Below are positions 25,093 through 34,787 of a stretch of DNA of 51,005 bases, piece by piece. The notes below the pieces were generated by a model, which worked only from the letters and a program-made list of their open reading frames with translations, ran no database searches and was not told the DNA's origin. The translations under genes were made by a program, and so were the position numbers. Position 1 is the stretch's first letter. Every line of letters starts with the position of its first letter. Origin of the DNA: Bacteroidales bacterium (lineage in GTDB: Bacteria > Bacteroidota > Bacteroidia > Bacteroidales > UBA10428); assembly GCA_016935615.1 (NCBI GenBank), contig JAFGQO010000026.1, forward strand, positions 1 to 51,005, written 5' to 3'.

Positions 25093-25803
25093 ATGCAACT
25101 ATTCTATACTCCCGACTTACATGGTGACAATCATTTTTTGAATGACGATGAAGCACTCCATTGCATCAGTGCTCTCCGGCTTAAATCAGGAGATCATGTT
25201 TATCTTACTGATGGAAGAGGAAATTTGTCTGAAGCTGTTATCGAAGCGATTGACAGGAAAAAAGTATTGGTACATGTTGAAAATACTATAACTGCATATA
25301 ATAAAAGGAAATATTATTTGCATATAGCCATTGCTCCTACAAAAAGCATCGACCGTTTTGAATGGTTTATTGAAAAGGCAACTGAAATAGGTATTGATGA
25401 AATTACTCCGATCATAACAGATCATTCCGAACGAAAAAAAATACGACTGGACCGAACAGAAAAGATCATGATAGCTGCAATGAAACAATCAATAAAAGCC
25501 TATAAACCCAAACTGAATTCTTTGACAGGATTTGGTGAATTTGTTGAAAAACAATACAACGAATGTAAATTGTATATTGCACATTGTCATGAAATGGAAA
25601 AATCGAATTTGTATAGCATATACCCGGCAAACAGTGATGTACTGATATTAATAGGCCCTGAAGGAGATTTTTCAGAAAAAGAAATTGAACATGCCATGAG
25701 CAGGTGTTATAGATCCATTTCTTTGGGCAATAGCCGTTTGCGAACGGAAACTGCCGGTATTGTTGCTTGTCATAGTATTTCTCTGATAAATCAATCAGAA
25801 TAA
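25093..25803 (+). CDS. rsmE: 16S rRNA (uracil1498-N3)-methyltransferase
   Basis: RsmE methylates N3 of U1498 in 16S rRNA using SAM. The 236-residue protein has the N-terminal PUA-like domain, where HCISALRLKSGDHVYLTDGRG corresponds to the usual hvlRvLRl..Gd segment. The C-terminal SPOUT knot follows, with KSIDRFEWFIEKATEIGIDEITPI, LIGPEGDFSEKEIE and LGNSRLRTETA. All expected motifs are present and the length is normal. It is followed after 32 bases by the C_GCAxxG-type gene on the same strand. Confidence 0.96.
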   Translation: MQLFYTPDLHGDNHFLNDDEALHCISALRLKSGDHVYLTDGRGNLSEAVIEAIDRKKVLVHVENTITAYNKRKYYLHIAIAPTKSIDRFEWFIEKATEIGIDEITPIITDHSERKKIRLDRTEKIMIAAMKQSIKAYKPKLNSLTGFGEFVEKQYNECKLYIAHCHEMEKSNLYSIYPANSDVLILIGPEGDFSEKEIEHAMSRCYRSISLGNSRLRTETAGIVACHSISLINQSE

Positions 25804-25835
25804 CTACATTTACAGAACCCAATTATTCATAACAA

Positions 25836-26282
25836 ATGAAGGAAGATAAAGCGGTTGAATTGTTTTTAGAGGGTTACAATTGTGCACAATCCATCGTTGC
25901 CAATTATGGCTTTGAGTTGGGATTAAAAGAAAAGGATGCCCTGAAACTGGCAACAGGTCTTGGAGCCGGCATTAATTATCACGGTCAGACATGTGGTGCT
26001 GTTCTTGGTTCATATATTGTTCTGGGCTTGCATTATGGAATTGATCAAGCCCGGGACCAGGAAGGAAAAGCCCGGCTAAGGATGATACTGGATGCATTTT
26101 CAGAGAAATTCATTAAGGAATACAAATCTCTTAACTGCAAGGATATTCTTGGCATGGATGTAAGCAGGGAGGATGAGCTTGAAGAATTGCGCAGAAAGAA
26201 TGTTTTCAGAGAATTATATCCGCAAGTGGTAAGAACGGCAGCATCGATTCTGGAAAAGTTGTTAAAAGAGCCGGAAGTGTAA
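25836..26282 (+). CDS. C_GCAxxG_C_C family protein, fourth cysteine absent
   Basis: The 148-residue protein matches the small C_GCAxxG_C_C family, which is thought to be redox- or metal-linked but is not characterised. Seen here are C16 in EGYNCAQSI, C53 in HGQTCGAVLG, and C101 in SLNCKDILG. The last family cysteine is normally just before the C-terminal helix. Here the sequence reads FRELYPQVVRTAA with no cysteine, so the conserved set is incomplete. Length is typical. It follows rsmE closely and probably shares its transcript. Confidence 0.75.
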   Translation: MKEDKAVELFLEGYNCAQSIVANYGFELGLKEKDALKLATGLGAGINYHGQTCGAVLGSYIVLGLHYGIDQARDQEGKARLRMILDAFSEKFIKEYKSLNCKDILGMDVSREDELEELRRKNVFRELYPQVVRTAASILEKLLKEPEV

Positions 26283-26412
26283 TTTGTCTTTTTCTGAAAG
26301 TTGTATTTTTACTTGCCGGAGACAATCATAAAAACTTCTGATACGGAAGGTGTTTCCATAACATTTCAACAGAGAGATGTATATATTTACCAATCAATTT
26401 AATTCTTTGATT

Positions 26413-27342
26413 ATGAAAAGAATATTCCTATTCGTTTTGTTATCGCTCATCCTATCAGGGGTATCTGTTAGATCTCAAACTACGGATTCTTTATCAACTG
26501 TTGTTTCTGCAAAGGACACAGCATGGAAAGCCGGAGCGTCTTTGTCATTAACATTTTCTCAGGCATACTTTGAAAACTGGGCTGCAGGAGGTGAAAGATC
26601 ATTAGCTCTCAATAGCCGGGGAAGTGTATTTGCCAAATACGAACTGGATAAGGTGGTATGGGAGAATCTATTGGACCTGGCATATGGCTTAACCAATCAG
26701 GAAAGTACAGGATACAGAAAGAATGATGATCTGATCGAGTATACATCCAAGTTTGGCTACAAAGCATCCAAAAAATGGTATTATACCGCAATTCTTAACA
26801 TGAAAACCCAGTTTTCAAAGGGATATGACTATACCAAAGAACCGGAAGATACAATATCCGACTTTCTGTCTCCCCTGACTGTTAATTTTGCCATAGGTAT
26901 GGATTATAAACCCAATGATGCATTTTCAGCTTTTCTTTCACCGGCAAACCTGAAGCTTATCTATGTAAATGATACAATATACAGCAAAAGGAATTCAATT
27001 GAGTCCGGCAAAGATCTGAAAACTGAATTTGGGTTTATTGCCAAAATAAAATACCAGAAAGAAATTGTTGAAAACATTGATTTTCTTACAAAGCTTGATA
27101 TATTCTATGATTACCTTGATACTAAAGTTATTCTTTACGATGGAAATGAAAGGTTCAAGGCTCCATATATCAGCTGGGAGGTACTCATAAATCTCAAAGT
27201 ATGGAAGGCTCTCTCTGTAAATTTGAATACCCACCTGATTTATGATGAAAACTTCCGTGAACTTGATGAATCAGGAACTGCGAAAGATCCGAAGATCCAG
27301 TTCAAAGAGGTTTTTGGAGTTGGACTTGCCTTGAAATTTTAA
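26413..27342 (+). CDS. DUF3078 outer-membrane-type protein
   Basis: With the start at 26413 the protein is 309 residues and opens with a clean signal peptide (MKRIFLFVLLSLILSGVSVR). An upstream in-frame ATG at 26377 would add 12 residues before it and is less likely. The mature part matches DUF3078: LSLTFSQAYFENWAAGGERS, then regular amphipathic strands ending in phenylalanine (FGVGLALKF), as in outer-membrane beta-barrels. The function is unknown; family members are common in Bacteroidota. It stands alone between the rsmE unit and the glucan locus. A TATATTTA sequence at 26382-26389 could be its -7 element. Confidence 0.82.
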   Translation: MKRIFLFVLLSLILSGVSVRSQTTDSLSTVVSAKDTAWKAGASLSLTFSQAYFENWAAGGERSLALNSRGSVFAKYELDKVVWENLLDLAYGLTNQESTGYRKNDDLIEYTSKFGYKASKKWYYTAILNMKTQFSKGYDYTKEPEDTISDFLSPLTVNFAIGMDYKPNDAFSAFLSPANLKLIYVNDTIYSKRNSIESGKDLKTEFGFIAKIKYQKEIVENIDFLTKLDIFYDYLDTKVILYDGNERFKAPYISWEVLINLKVWKALSVNLNTHLIYDENFRELDESGTAKDPKIQFKEVFGVGLALKF

Positions 27343-27510
27343 TATGGAAATTGTATCAGTAAGGAGTTATCAGATACTTTTCGTTTGACCTCAGAGAATT
27401 TGAAATACTTCGGTATTCACTTCGGCCCGGTACACAAATTTGAGTTACGGCTATATAATTTGATTGAAACTCATTTTAGTTAAAAGGCATCATATCAATA
27501 CATTAATATT

Positions 27511-27554
27511 TTTTTGTTGAGTTTTTGTTGAGGTATTGTTGAGTTTTTGATGTG
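27511..27554. repeat. Four 11-bp tandem repeats upstream of susC
   Basis: Successive 11-mers read TTTTTGTTGAG, TTTTTGTTGAG, GTATTGTTGAG and TTTTTGATGTG. The GTTGAG core recurs at exact 11-base steps (27516, 27527, 27538), about one helical turn. The array ends about 75 bases before the predicted transcription start, a position typical of activator sites. Confidence 0.65.
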
Positions 27555-27594
27555 TTTCTTTATTATGAAACTCAGCGAACAGTTCATAGTTTAG

Positions 27595-27623
27595 TTGTGA
27601 ATTGAAATCAGAAACCAGATTTG
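27595..27623 (+). promoter_or_regulatory. Probable susC promoter
   Basis: TTG (27595-27597) and CAGATTTG (27616-27623) are spaced by 18 bases, the same spacing as in the plsY promoter. The -7 element differs from TAnnTTTG only at its first base. It lies 33 bases before the susC ATG. Confidence 0.5.
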
Positions 27624-27656
27624 TATTAATAAACTAACCTTAACTATTTATTACCT

Positions 27657-30600
27657 ATGACGAATCGAGTTCTTTTATCCATTTTGTTCTTCTTGCTTGT
27701 CGTTGCTTTTGCCAGCGGACAGCAGGTTGAAATCAAAGGAGTGGTTACCGGTGAAGATCATGAAGGTCTGCCCGGAGCTACTGTACAGGTAAAGGGAACA
27801 TCTATAGGAGTAATTACCGACATTAATGGTGCATACTCTATTACAGTGATAGATGTTAAAAATCCTGTACTGCTGTTTTCTTATGTCGGTTATCTGTCAG
27901 AAGAAATTCCGGTAGACAACCGTGCAGAGATCAATGTTACTTTGTCCCTTGATATGCAATCTCTTGATGAAGTTGTTGTTGTCGGGTATGGTGTTATTAA
28001 AAAGAGTCTTGTAACTGGGTCTATTGCAAAAGTCGATGGAGAAACATTGAATCAGAACCAGAGTTTACGTGTTGAACAGTCTCTTCAGGGGAAAGTCTCC
28101 GGAGTGGCTATAGCTCAAAACTCAGGCTCCCCGGGAGGGGGTATGACGGTAAGGATCAGAGGGATTGGTTCAAACTCAAAAAGTGATCCTTTGTATGTTC
28201 TTGACGGGATGAAGGTTGGCGGTATTGAAGACATCAATCCCAACGACATTGAATCCATCGAGATACTGAAAGATGCTGCTTCTTCCGCTATTTATGGTTC
28301 TGAAGCGGCAAACGGAGTTGTACTTATTACTAGTAAAAAAGGAAAAAAAGGAATGAGCACGGCTTCTTACAACGGCTATTACGGGATCAATTACCCAACC
28401 AAGATGCCCAAGTTACTTACTTCTGAACAATACGTCAAGTATTTGAAAGAAGCACATCTCCATGAAAAAGCCTATCGTTCCTGGAGAAGAGGAGACAGTA
28501 TACCATACAACGATCCCGATCTGATCGCTGAGGTGAACGAAGAAGTGCCATACAATGAAGATACGGTAGGAGCCGGGACCGACTGGATGGGAGAGATCCT
28601 TTCCCCTGCATCCGTGCAGAGTCATAATTTGTCTTTCAGCGGGGGGAATGAAAACACTTCCTATTATATTTCTGCCGGTTACTACGATGAAGATGGTATA
28701 ATCGGAGCGGGTAAAGCCAATTTTAAACGATATACAGTGAATGTGAACGGTACCCATGAAGTGAATGACTGGCTGGAAGTCTATGCGAAGCTGAATTACA
28801 TCAACAGAACCAGGACGAACATTGATGAAAACAATGAATTTGCAGGGATTGTTGCCATGGCAGCAAACATTGATCCTTTAACTCCGGTGGTGTTTGATGA
28901 TCCTTCTCAACTCCCGCAAAATATTCCGGATTCAATCGTTGCTCTTGTTCCGCAAAGGGATGGACAGTATTATGGATTATCAAATGAGGTGTTTAATGAA
29001 ATTGCGAATCCCGTGGCATGGATGGACATTACCCACATGACCTGGAAGCAGAATAAAACACTGGGGAAAGCAGGATTGAAGGTTAAATTTCTTGACTTCA
29101 CATACAATCCCGCGATCAGCTTTGAAAACTGGAACGGGACCTGGGAGGACTGGAAACCTGCATATTACTTTCATGGATTAAGACAGGATCCGAAAAGCTA
29201 CATCAGGAAAGAAGCTAAAAACGGGTTGAAGTTCTTTTTCGATCAGTACCTGGATTATTCCAAAACCTTTGGATCCCATTACGTGGGGGCAATGGCAGGG
29301 ATGTCGTACGAACAATACAAAGAAGTCTATATGGGTGCCGAAAACAAAATGTTGTTGTATGAAACACCCGAATTTGCTTATTTGAGTATGGCTCAGCAAC
29401 CCGATTCTATCATTCCCAAGCCGTGGGATGGTGTTGAAGATGAGTTTGTGCTGATCTCATACTTTGGAAGGATCAATTATAATTACAAAGAGAAATACCT
29501 TGCCACATTTAACCTGAGAGCGGACGGATCCAATAAGTTCGGGCCGAACAACCGGTGGGGGTATTTCCCATCCGCTTCTTTGGGATACATTGTATCCCGC
29601 GAAGATTTCTGGCCTGTACAGGCTGTCAGTTTCTTTAAAATCAGGGGAAGCTGGGGTAGGAACGGGAGTACTTCCAATCTTACAGGGTTTGACTGGACTT
29701 CGACGATTTCATTCGATAGGAATATTTATCCCTTTGGAAATACGAATGTAACCGGAGCGCGTCCTGAGCGTGCTGCAAATCCTGATCTTCGATGGGAGCA
29801 GAGTGAACAGCTGGATGTGGGTATTGACGCCGGATTTCTGCAGAACAGGATCTTTTTCACAGCGGATTATTTTTCGAAAAAAACCATTGACCTGATCGTT
29901 GATGCCACTCCTCCTTTGTATACGGGGAATCCTCCTCCCAAGATCAATGCAGGGAATATTGTGAACAAAGGATGGGAGTTTGATCTTACGGCTAATGAAG
30001 CCTTTGGCGACTTCAATTTTTCGGTTACCTTCAATGCAAGCTATACGAAAAATAAAGTCATTAGCCTGACAGAAGATATCCAGGAATTGATCGGGGCATC
30101 GGTCGGTGTTGGTGAAGGCAATGTAAACAAATTCGAAGTGGGGTATCCTGCATGGTACTTCTGGGGTTACCAGACCGACGGAATATTTTATACTACCGGC
30201 GATATAGCGAATCATGTCGATGAAGAGGGAAATGAATTGCAGCTTGCTGCCATCCCCGGTGATATACGATTTCTTGATGTAAGCGGTGTGGATTCTTTGG
30301 GAGATCTTACCGGTCTGCCGGACGGCACGATCAATGAAAATGATAAGGTATATCTTGGCCAGCCTTATCCAAAATGGACATTCGGGATGAATATAAACCT
30401 CGAATACAAGGGCATTGATTTTGCCATGCTCTGGCAGGGAGTGACCGGCAATTCAATTTACAATGGAACTTATCGTGCCGACTTATCGCCTACCAATAAC
30501 AAACCTCTAAAATATTGGGATGAACGATGGGATTATACCAATCCGACAGCGGATAACGGCTGGTTCAGGCCTACAGTCAATGACAGGAACAGGAACTTCA

Positions 30601-30875
30601 GGCCTTCAGATTATTTTGTTGAGAACGGAGCGTATCTGAAACTGAGACAAATTATGCTGGGTTATACCTTGCCGGTTTCACTTACTGAAAAAATTAAAAT
30701 TTCAAAACTGAGATTTTATGTTTCGGCTGAAAATGTTCTTACCATTACAAAATATACCGGCGGTGATCCTGAAATCGGTCAGACAAATGATGACTGGGCT
30801 GCTGATGTAGGCATCGACAGGGGATTCTATCCCTCGGCAATATCTGTTAAATTTGGTGTAAATGTTAACTTCTAA
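27657..30875 (+). CDS. SusC/RagA-family TonB-linked outer-membrane transporter
   Basis: This 1072-residue protein is a SusC-type TonB-dependent porin that imports oligosaccharides across the outer membrane. It has a signal peptide ending near residue 21 (FASGQQ) and a carboxypeptidase-regulatory-like domain at about 24-100 (GLPGATVQVKGTSIGVITD). The diagnostic VVVGYG segment, the plug domain (LQGKVSGVAI, VRIRGIGS, PLYVLDGM, IEILKDAASSAIYGSEAANG) and a beta-barrel ending in aromatic residues (VNVNF) follow. No STN signalling domain is seen, so it probably does not talk to an anti-sigma factor. susD follows after 10 bases, and hydrolase genes downstream indicate a beta-glucan substrate. Confidence 0.97.
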   Translation: MTNRVLLSILFFLLVVAFASGQQVEIKGVVTGEDHEGLPGATVQVKGTSIGVITDINGAYSITVIDVKNPVLLFSYVGYLSEEIPVDNRAEINVTLSLDMQSLDEVVVVGYGVIKKSLVTGSIAKVDGETLNQNQSLRVEQSLQGKVSGVAIAQNSGSPGGGMTVRIRGIGSNSKSDPLYVLDGMKVGGIEDINPNDIESIEILKDAASSAIYGSEAANGVVLITSKKGKKGMSTASYNGYYGINYPTKMPKLLTSEQYVKYLKEAHLHEKAYRSWRRGDSIPYNDPDLIAEVNEEVPYNEDTVGAGTDWMGEILSPASVQSHNLSFSGGNENTSYYISAGYYDEDGIIGAGKANFKRYTVNVNGTHEVNDWLEVYAKLNYINRTRTNIDENNEFAGIVAMAANIDPLTPVVFDDPSQLPQNIPDSIVALVPQRDGQYYGLSNEVFNEIANPVAWMDITHMTWKQNKTLGKAGLKVKFLDFTYNPAISFENWNGTWEDWKPAYYFHGLRQDPKSYIRKEAKNGLKFFFDQYLDYSKTFGSHYVGAMAGMSYEQYKEVYMGAENKMLLYETPEFAYLSMAQQPDSIIPKPWDGVEDEFVLISYFGRINYNYKEKYLATFNLRADGSNKFGPNNRWGYFPSASLGYIVSREDFWPVQAVSFFKIRGSWGRNGSTSNLTGFDWTSTISFDRNIYPFGNTNVTGARPERAANPDLRWEQSEQLDVGIDAGFLQNRIFFTADYFSKKTIDLIVDATPPLYTGNPPPKINAGNIVNKGWEFDLTANEAFGDFNFSVTFNASYTKNKVISLTEDIQELIGASVGVGEGNVNKFEVGYPAWYFWGYQTDGIFYTTGDIANHVDEEGNELQLAAIPGDIRFLDVSGVDSLGDLTGLPDGTINENDKVYLGQPYPKWTFGMNINLEYKGIDFAMLWQGVTGNSIYNGTYRADLSPTNNKPLKYWDERWDYTNPTADNGWFRPTVNDRNRNFRPSDYFVENGAYLKLRQIMLGYTLPVSLTEKIKISKLRFYVSAENVLTITKYTGGDPEIGQTNDDWAADVGIDRGFYPSAISVKFGVNVNF

Positions 30876-30885
30876 ATTTATAAAA

Positions 30886-32442
30886 ATGCGAAATACAAAA
30901 GTAATCTATATACTATTGGTCCTGGGTATTATAACAGCAATCGGTATCATTATTCCGGGTTGTTCCGAGGACAGACTGGATATCAAACCCAAGGGAGTAC
31001 TATTGGAACCGAGCTTTTTTAATAATGAAGAAGATGTGTATCGTGCCCTGGTAAGCGCATACGATCCGATCTCCTGGCTGTATTCCTGGGGAATGTCCTA
31101 TTGGGTGCAATTGAATGCGGCCTCTGACGATGCTAATGCAGGAGGCAACAATGCAAGCGATCAGCCCTGCTTTGTTCAGGCTGACCGGTTCAATATTGAT
31201 GTGACTGACTATGGCGCAGAAGAGTTATGGAGAAAATACTATGCAGGAGTATACAGGTGCAACATCATCTTTTATAATGTGGAAGCCAAACCTGAATTGC
31301 AAACACCTGCAGTGAACATGTTCCTTGGTGAAGCAAGGTTCCTGCGTGCCTATTATTATTTTGACCTGGTAAGGTTCTTTGGCAAAGTTCCGCTGATCGA
31401 CCGGCCTATTGGATCAGAAGACTATGCCATGACCAGGGCGGAGATCTCCGATATTTTCAGCCTGATCGTGTCTGATCTTGAACTGGCGGCACCTGCCCTT
31501 CCGGTAAATGCTCCGGAAAAAGGAAGGGTCGATAAAGGAGCTGCACTGGCATTGCTGGGCAAGGCTTATTTGTTTATGTCGTCCCCGTATTTCAATCTCG
31601 GTGATCATTATCAGGATGCTGCCAATGCATTCGGTCAACTGATAGCATTGAACAAATATGAATTGATGGAGAATTACGCCGACAATTTTGATTTGGATTA
31701 TGAATTCGGTTCGGAATCGATTTTTGAATTGAATTACAATGATCTGATCGGCCTTGACTGGGATGCATCCAATCCCTACCCGAGAATGGAGGGTAATATT
31801 GATATCCAGTTGTGCGGGATACGCAGCCTGGTGCAAACCGATACGGTTATTTTTTCACCGGGATGGGGTTTTATCAAACCAACACAGGAAATTGCGCAAG
31901 TGTATCTGGATAATAATGAGGTGATACGTTACAATGCATCCATTATATCAGGCGATTCGCTTGAAGCATTGGGAATGTCGTGGACCGATAATTTCGATTA
32001 CGAGGGATATTTCAGAATGAAATATGCTCCGATGGCAAAAGATGAACCGGCGAATACCCAGGCCTGGGCAAACAACTTCCGGGTAATTCGCCTGGCGGAT
32101 GTATACCTGATGCTGGCTGAATGTATCGTAAATGGGGCATCGGATCCCGGCGGACAGGATGCGGATCACTATGTGAATGAAGTGCGTGAACGCGCCGGGG
32201 TACCGTTGAAATCAGGAGTTACAATGAATGATATCAGGCTCGAACGACAACTGGAATTATCATTCGAAGCAGTCAGGTACTGGGATGTTTTGCGCTGGAA
32301 CCTGGGAGACGAAATATTCGGAAATCATAAAGCTGATCTGGACAGAGAATGGAATCCCGCTAAGAGAGGCCTGTGGCCGATCCCACAAACTGAAATTGAA
32401 CGCACGGGAGGATCTCTCGATCAGAACGACGGATACAATTGA
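30886..32442 (+). CDS. SusD/RagB-family surface glycan-binding lipoprotein
   Basis: SusD proteins cap SusC and capture glycans at the cell surface. With the start at 30886 the protein is 518 residues and begins with a lipoprotein signal whose lipobox ends at C26 (GIIIPGC). An earlier in-frame ATG at 30862 overlaps the susC end and would spoil the signal peptide. SusD landmarks are EARFLRAYYYFDLVRFFG, TPR-like helices, and the C-terminal RYWDVLRWNLGD and NPAKRGLWPIPQTEI segments. A hairpin starts at its stop codon, which may lower expression of the genes that follow. Confidence 0.96.
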   Translation: MRNTKVIYILLVLGIITAIGIIIPGCSEDRLDIKPKGVLLEPSFFNNEEDVYRALVSAYDPISWLYSWGMSYWVQLNAASDDANAGGNNASDQPCFVQADRFNIDVTDYGAEELWRKYYAGVYRCNIIFYNVEAKPELQTPAVNMFLGEARFLRAYYYFDLVRFFGKVPLIDRPIGSEDYAMTRAEISDIFSLIVSDLELAAPALPVNAPEKGRVDKGAALALLGKAYLFMSSPYFNLGDHYQDAANAFGQLIALNKYELMENYADNFDLDYEFGSESIFELNYNDLIGLDWDASNPYPRMEGNIDIQLCGIRSLVQTDTVIFSPGWGFIKPTQEIAQVYLDNNEVIRYNASIISGDSLEALGMSWTDNFDYEGYFRMKYAPMAKDEPANTQAWANNFRVIRLADVYLMLAECIVNGASDPGGQDADHYVNEVRERAGVPLKSGVTMNDIRLERQLELSFEAVRYWDVLRWNLGDEIFGNHKADLDREWNPAKRGLWPIPQTEIERTGGSLDQNDGYN

Positions 32443-32473
32443 TCTGGAGTGCCTTAGGGCACTTCAGATTTTA
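32442..32473 (+). terminator. Hairpin at the susD stop, attenuator-like
   Basis: ATCTGGAGTGCC (32442-32453) pairs with GGCACTTCAGAT (32458-32469) around a TTAG loop, with one G-T pair. Only a short T run (TTTT) follows. It probably acts as a partial terminator or mRNA-stabilising end between susCD and the hydrolase genes. Confidence 0.6.
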
Positions 32474-32551
32474 ATCCTCTGATTTTCAGGGAGAATTTTC
32501 TTCATTAGGAAACATATATACTATTGACTCGGTTATTTAACTTGAACTGGG

Positions 32552-34780
32552 ATGAGAACAGCTTACTTTCTATTATTTTTGGCAGGTATTATTTTGTCCT
32601 GCTCACAAAAGAATCATCAAAAAACGAATGCAGATCAAAAAATTGATTCGTTGATCGAATTGATGACTCTCGATGAGAAAATCGGGCAATTGATACAGGA
32701 GAACGGCGGAACCGGGCACGATGATAAAATAAAGAATGGCCTTGTTGGTTCCATCCTGAACGTACCGGATACAAAAACAGTAAACCGGCTTCAGCATCTT
32801 GCGGTTGATTCTTCGCGTTTGGGGATCCCGATCCTGTTTGCAAGGGATGTAATTCACGGATTTAAAACGATATTCCCGATCCCATTGGGAATGGCCGCAA
32901 CGTTTAACCCTGAACTTGTTAAAAGATCAGCTGAGATTGCCTCTGTGGAAGCGGCATCTGCAGGCATACGCTGGACCTTTAGTCCGATGACAGATGTTTG
33001 CAGAGATCCCAGATGGGGAAGGATTGCAGAAGGCTTCGGAGAAGATCCTTTGGTACATGCCTGCATGGGTGTGGCTATGGTAAAAGGATATCAGGGATCT
33101 GATCTTGCAAAAAAGGGATCCATTGCTGCCTGTGCAAAGCACTTTGCTGCATACGGTGCTGCAGAAGGCGGTCGTGATTACAATACGGCATCTGTACCTG
33201 AAAATGTTCTGCGCGATATATACCTGCCTCCATTTAAGGCTTGTGCAGAAGAGGGTGTTGCTTCATTTATGACTGCTTTCAATGAAATAAATGGTATTCC
33301 TGCTTCCGGCAATCGTTTTTTGCTTAAGCAGATATTGCAAAAAGAATGGAATTATGATGGTGTGGTTGTCAGTGACTGGGAATCCATCCCTCAAATGCAA
33401 ACGCACGGATATACATCAAATTTAAAGGAATCGGCATTTGAAGCATTTGATGCAGGACTTAACATGGAGATGAACAGCAAAGCCTATGCAGAACACCTGC
33501 CTCAACTGATAGAGGAAGGAAAAATTGAATTGAAGCAACTGGACGAAGCTGTAAGACGCATTGTAAAACTGAAGTATCTTCTGGGATTATTTGATGATCC
33601 GTATACAAATCCTGAAAATTATCCTGCCCTTCTGAGTGATGAGCATAAAAAAATTGCAGGGCAGCTTGCTGTTCAAAGCATTGTACTGTTAAAAAACAGC
33701 AATTCAATATTGCCTTTGGATAATAAAACAACAAAAATTGCGGTTGTTGGTCCCCTGGCAGATTCACCTCATGATCAGATGGGGACATGGGTATTTGACG
33801 GGAATAAATATGATGTCATTACACCTCTTATGAGTTTAAGAGAATGCTTTGGTGAAAAAAATGTTTTTTATGCACCAGGTATGGAGATCAGCCGGACAAA
33901 AACGACAGTAGGATTTCCTGATGCCATTAAAGCGGCGAAGATGGCAGATTGTATACTCCTTTTTCTGGGTGAAGAATCGATTTTATCAGGAGAATCGCAT
34001 TGCAGAGCGGATATCAGTTTGCCAGGTGTTCAGGAGGAACTCATCAATGAAATCGCAAAAGTAAATAAGCCGGTTGTGGCAGTGATCATGGCAGGCCGCC
34101 CACTGACGTTTGAGAATATCATGGATAAACTGGATGCAGTATTGTATGCATGGCATCCGGGAACAATGGGAGGACCGGCAATTGCTGATATCATTACGGG
34201 CAGGGAGAATCCTTCAGGAAAACTTCCTGTTACTTTTCCGCGCCATGTCGGACAGATACCAATATATTACAATCATAAAAATACCGGCAAACCTGCTTCA
34301 GATGAAACCTGGGAACGATTGGACGACATTCCGGCAGAAGCTTCGCAATTGTCCATAGGGAATACTTCTCACTATCTTGATTATGGTTTCGAGCCATGGT
34401 TCCCGTTTGGATTCGGATTGTCCTATACCTCTTTCAGATATTTTGAAATTGGAATGGGATCTAAGGAGATTGTATTGGGGGATTCCGTGATAATTTCTGC
34501 GAACCTTGAGAATTCAGGAAAATATCCGGGTACTGAAGTTGTACAGCTTTACATCAGGGATATTGCAGGAAGCAGAACACGCCCCGTGAAAGAATTGCAA
34601 GCATTTGAACGCATTCATCTTATGCCGGGTGAAACCAGGAAAGTGAGATTTGCAATTCACACAAACCAGCTTGGATTTTACAATCAGGATATGGAATATG
34701 TCACTGAACCGGGCGACTTTAAAGCCTGGATCGGGGGTAACTCAAATGCAGATCTTGAAGTCAGTTTTACCATAAAATAG
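32552..34780 (+). CDS. GH3 family beta-glucosidase, lipoprotein
   Basis: This 742-residue GH3 enzyme has a lipoprotein signal with C17 (GIILSC). The (beta/alpha)8 domain holds TFSPMTDVCRDPRWGRIAEGFGEDP, KHFAAYGAAEGGRDYN and the nucleophile D275 in GVVVSDWESI. The alpha/beta sandwich (KIAVVGPLADSPHD, ILLFLGEESILSGESHCRADI) and a C-terminal fibronectin-III-like domain (YGFGLSYT-type FGFGLSYTSF) complete it. GH3 exo-enzymes release glucose from beta-glucan oligosaccharides. Its position after susCD and before a sugar porter fits periplasmic or surface trimming. The linkage (beta-1,3, 1,2 or 1,4) cannot be read from the sequence. Confidence 0.95.
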   Translation: MRTAYFLLFLAGIILSCSQKNHQKTNADQKIDSLIELMTLDEKIGQLIQENGGTGHDDKIKNGLVGSILNVPDTKTVNRLQHLAVDSSRLGIPILFARDVIHGFKTIFPIPLGMAATFNPELVKRSAEIASVEAASAGIRWTFSPMTDVCRDPRWGRIAEGFGEDPLVHACMGVAMVKGYQGSDLAKKGSIAACAKHFAAYGAAEGGRDYNTASVPENVLRDIYLPPFKACAEEGVASFMTAFNEINGIPASGNRFLLKQILQKEWNYDGVVVSDWESIPQMQTHGYTSNLKESAFEAFDAGLNMEMNSKAYAEHLPQLIEEGKIELKQLDEAVRRIVKLKYLLGLFDDPYTNPENYPALLSDEHKKIAGQLAVQSIVLLKNSNSILPLDNKTTKIAVVGPLADSPHDQMGTWVFDGNKYDVITPLMSLRECFGEKNVFYAPGMEISRTKTTVGFPDAIKAAKMADCILLFLGEESILSGESHCRADISLPGVQEELINEIAKVNKPVVAVIMAGRPLTFENIMDKLDAVLYAWHPGTMGGPAIADIITGRENPSGKLPVTFPRHVGQIPIYYNHKNTGKPASDETWERLDDIPAEASQLSIGNTSHYLDYGFEPWFPFGFGLSYTSFRYFEIGMGSKEIVLGDSVIISANLENSGKYPGTEVVQLYIRDIAGSRTRPVKELQAFERIHLMPGETRKVRFAIHTNQLGFYNQDMEYVTEPGDFKAWIGGNSNADLEVSFTIK

Positions 34781-34787
34781 CAATTTC

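Larger units (their letters stand above)
27343..27656. other. Intergenic region upstream of susC (314 bases)
   Basis: It contains no gene. A small hairpin with a C(TTCG)G loop lies at 27404-27417. An 11-bp tandem repeat and a two-part promoter follow, listed separately. It is the probable control region of the whole glucan operon. Confidence 0.6.

Noticed and set aside
26377..26412. Upstream start for the DUF3078 protein
   Set aside because: It would place 12 polar and aromatic residues before a textbook signal peptide that starts at 26413.
27404..27417. TTCG-loop hairpin as terminator of the DUF3078 gene
   Set aside because: The stem is only five base pairs and no T run follows it.
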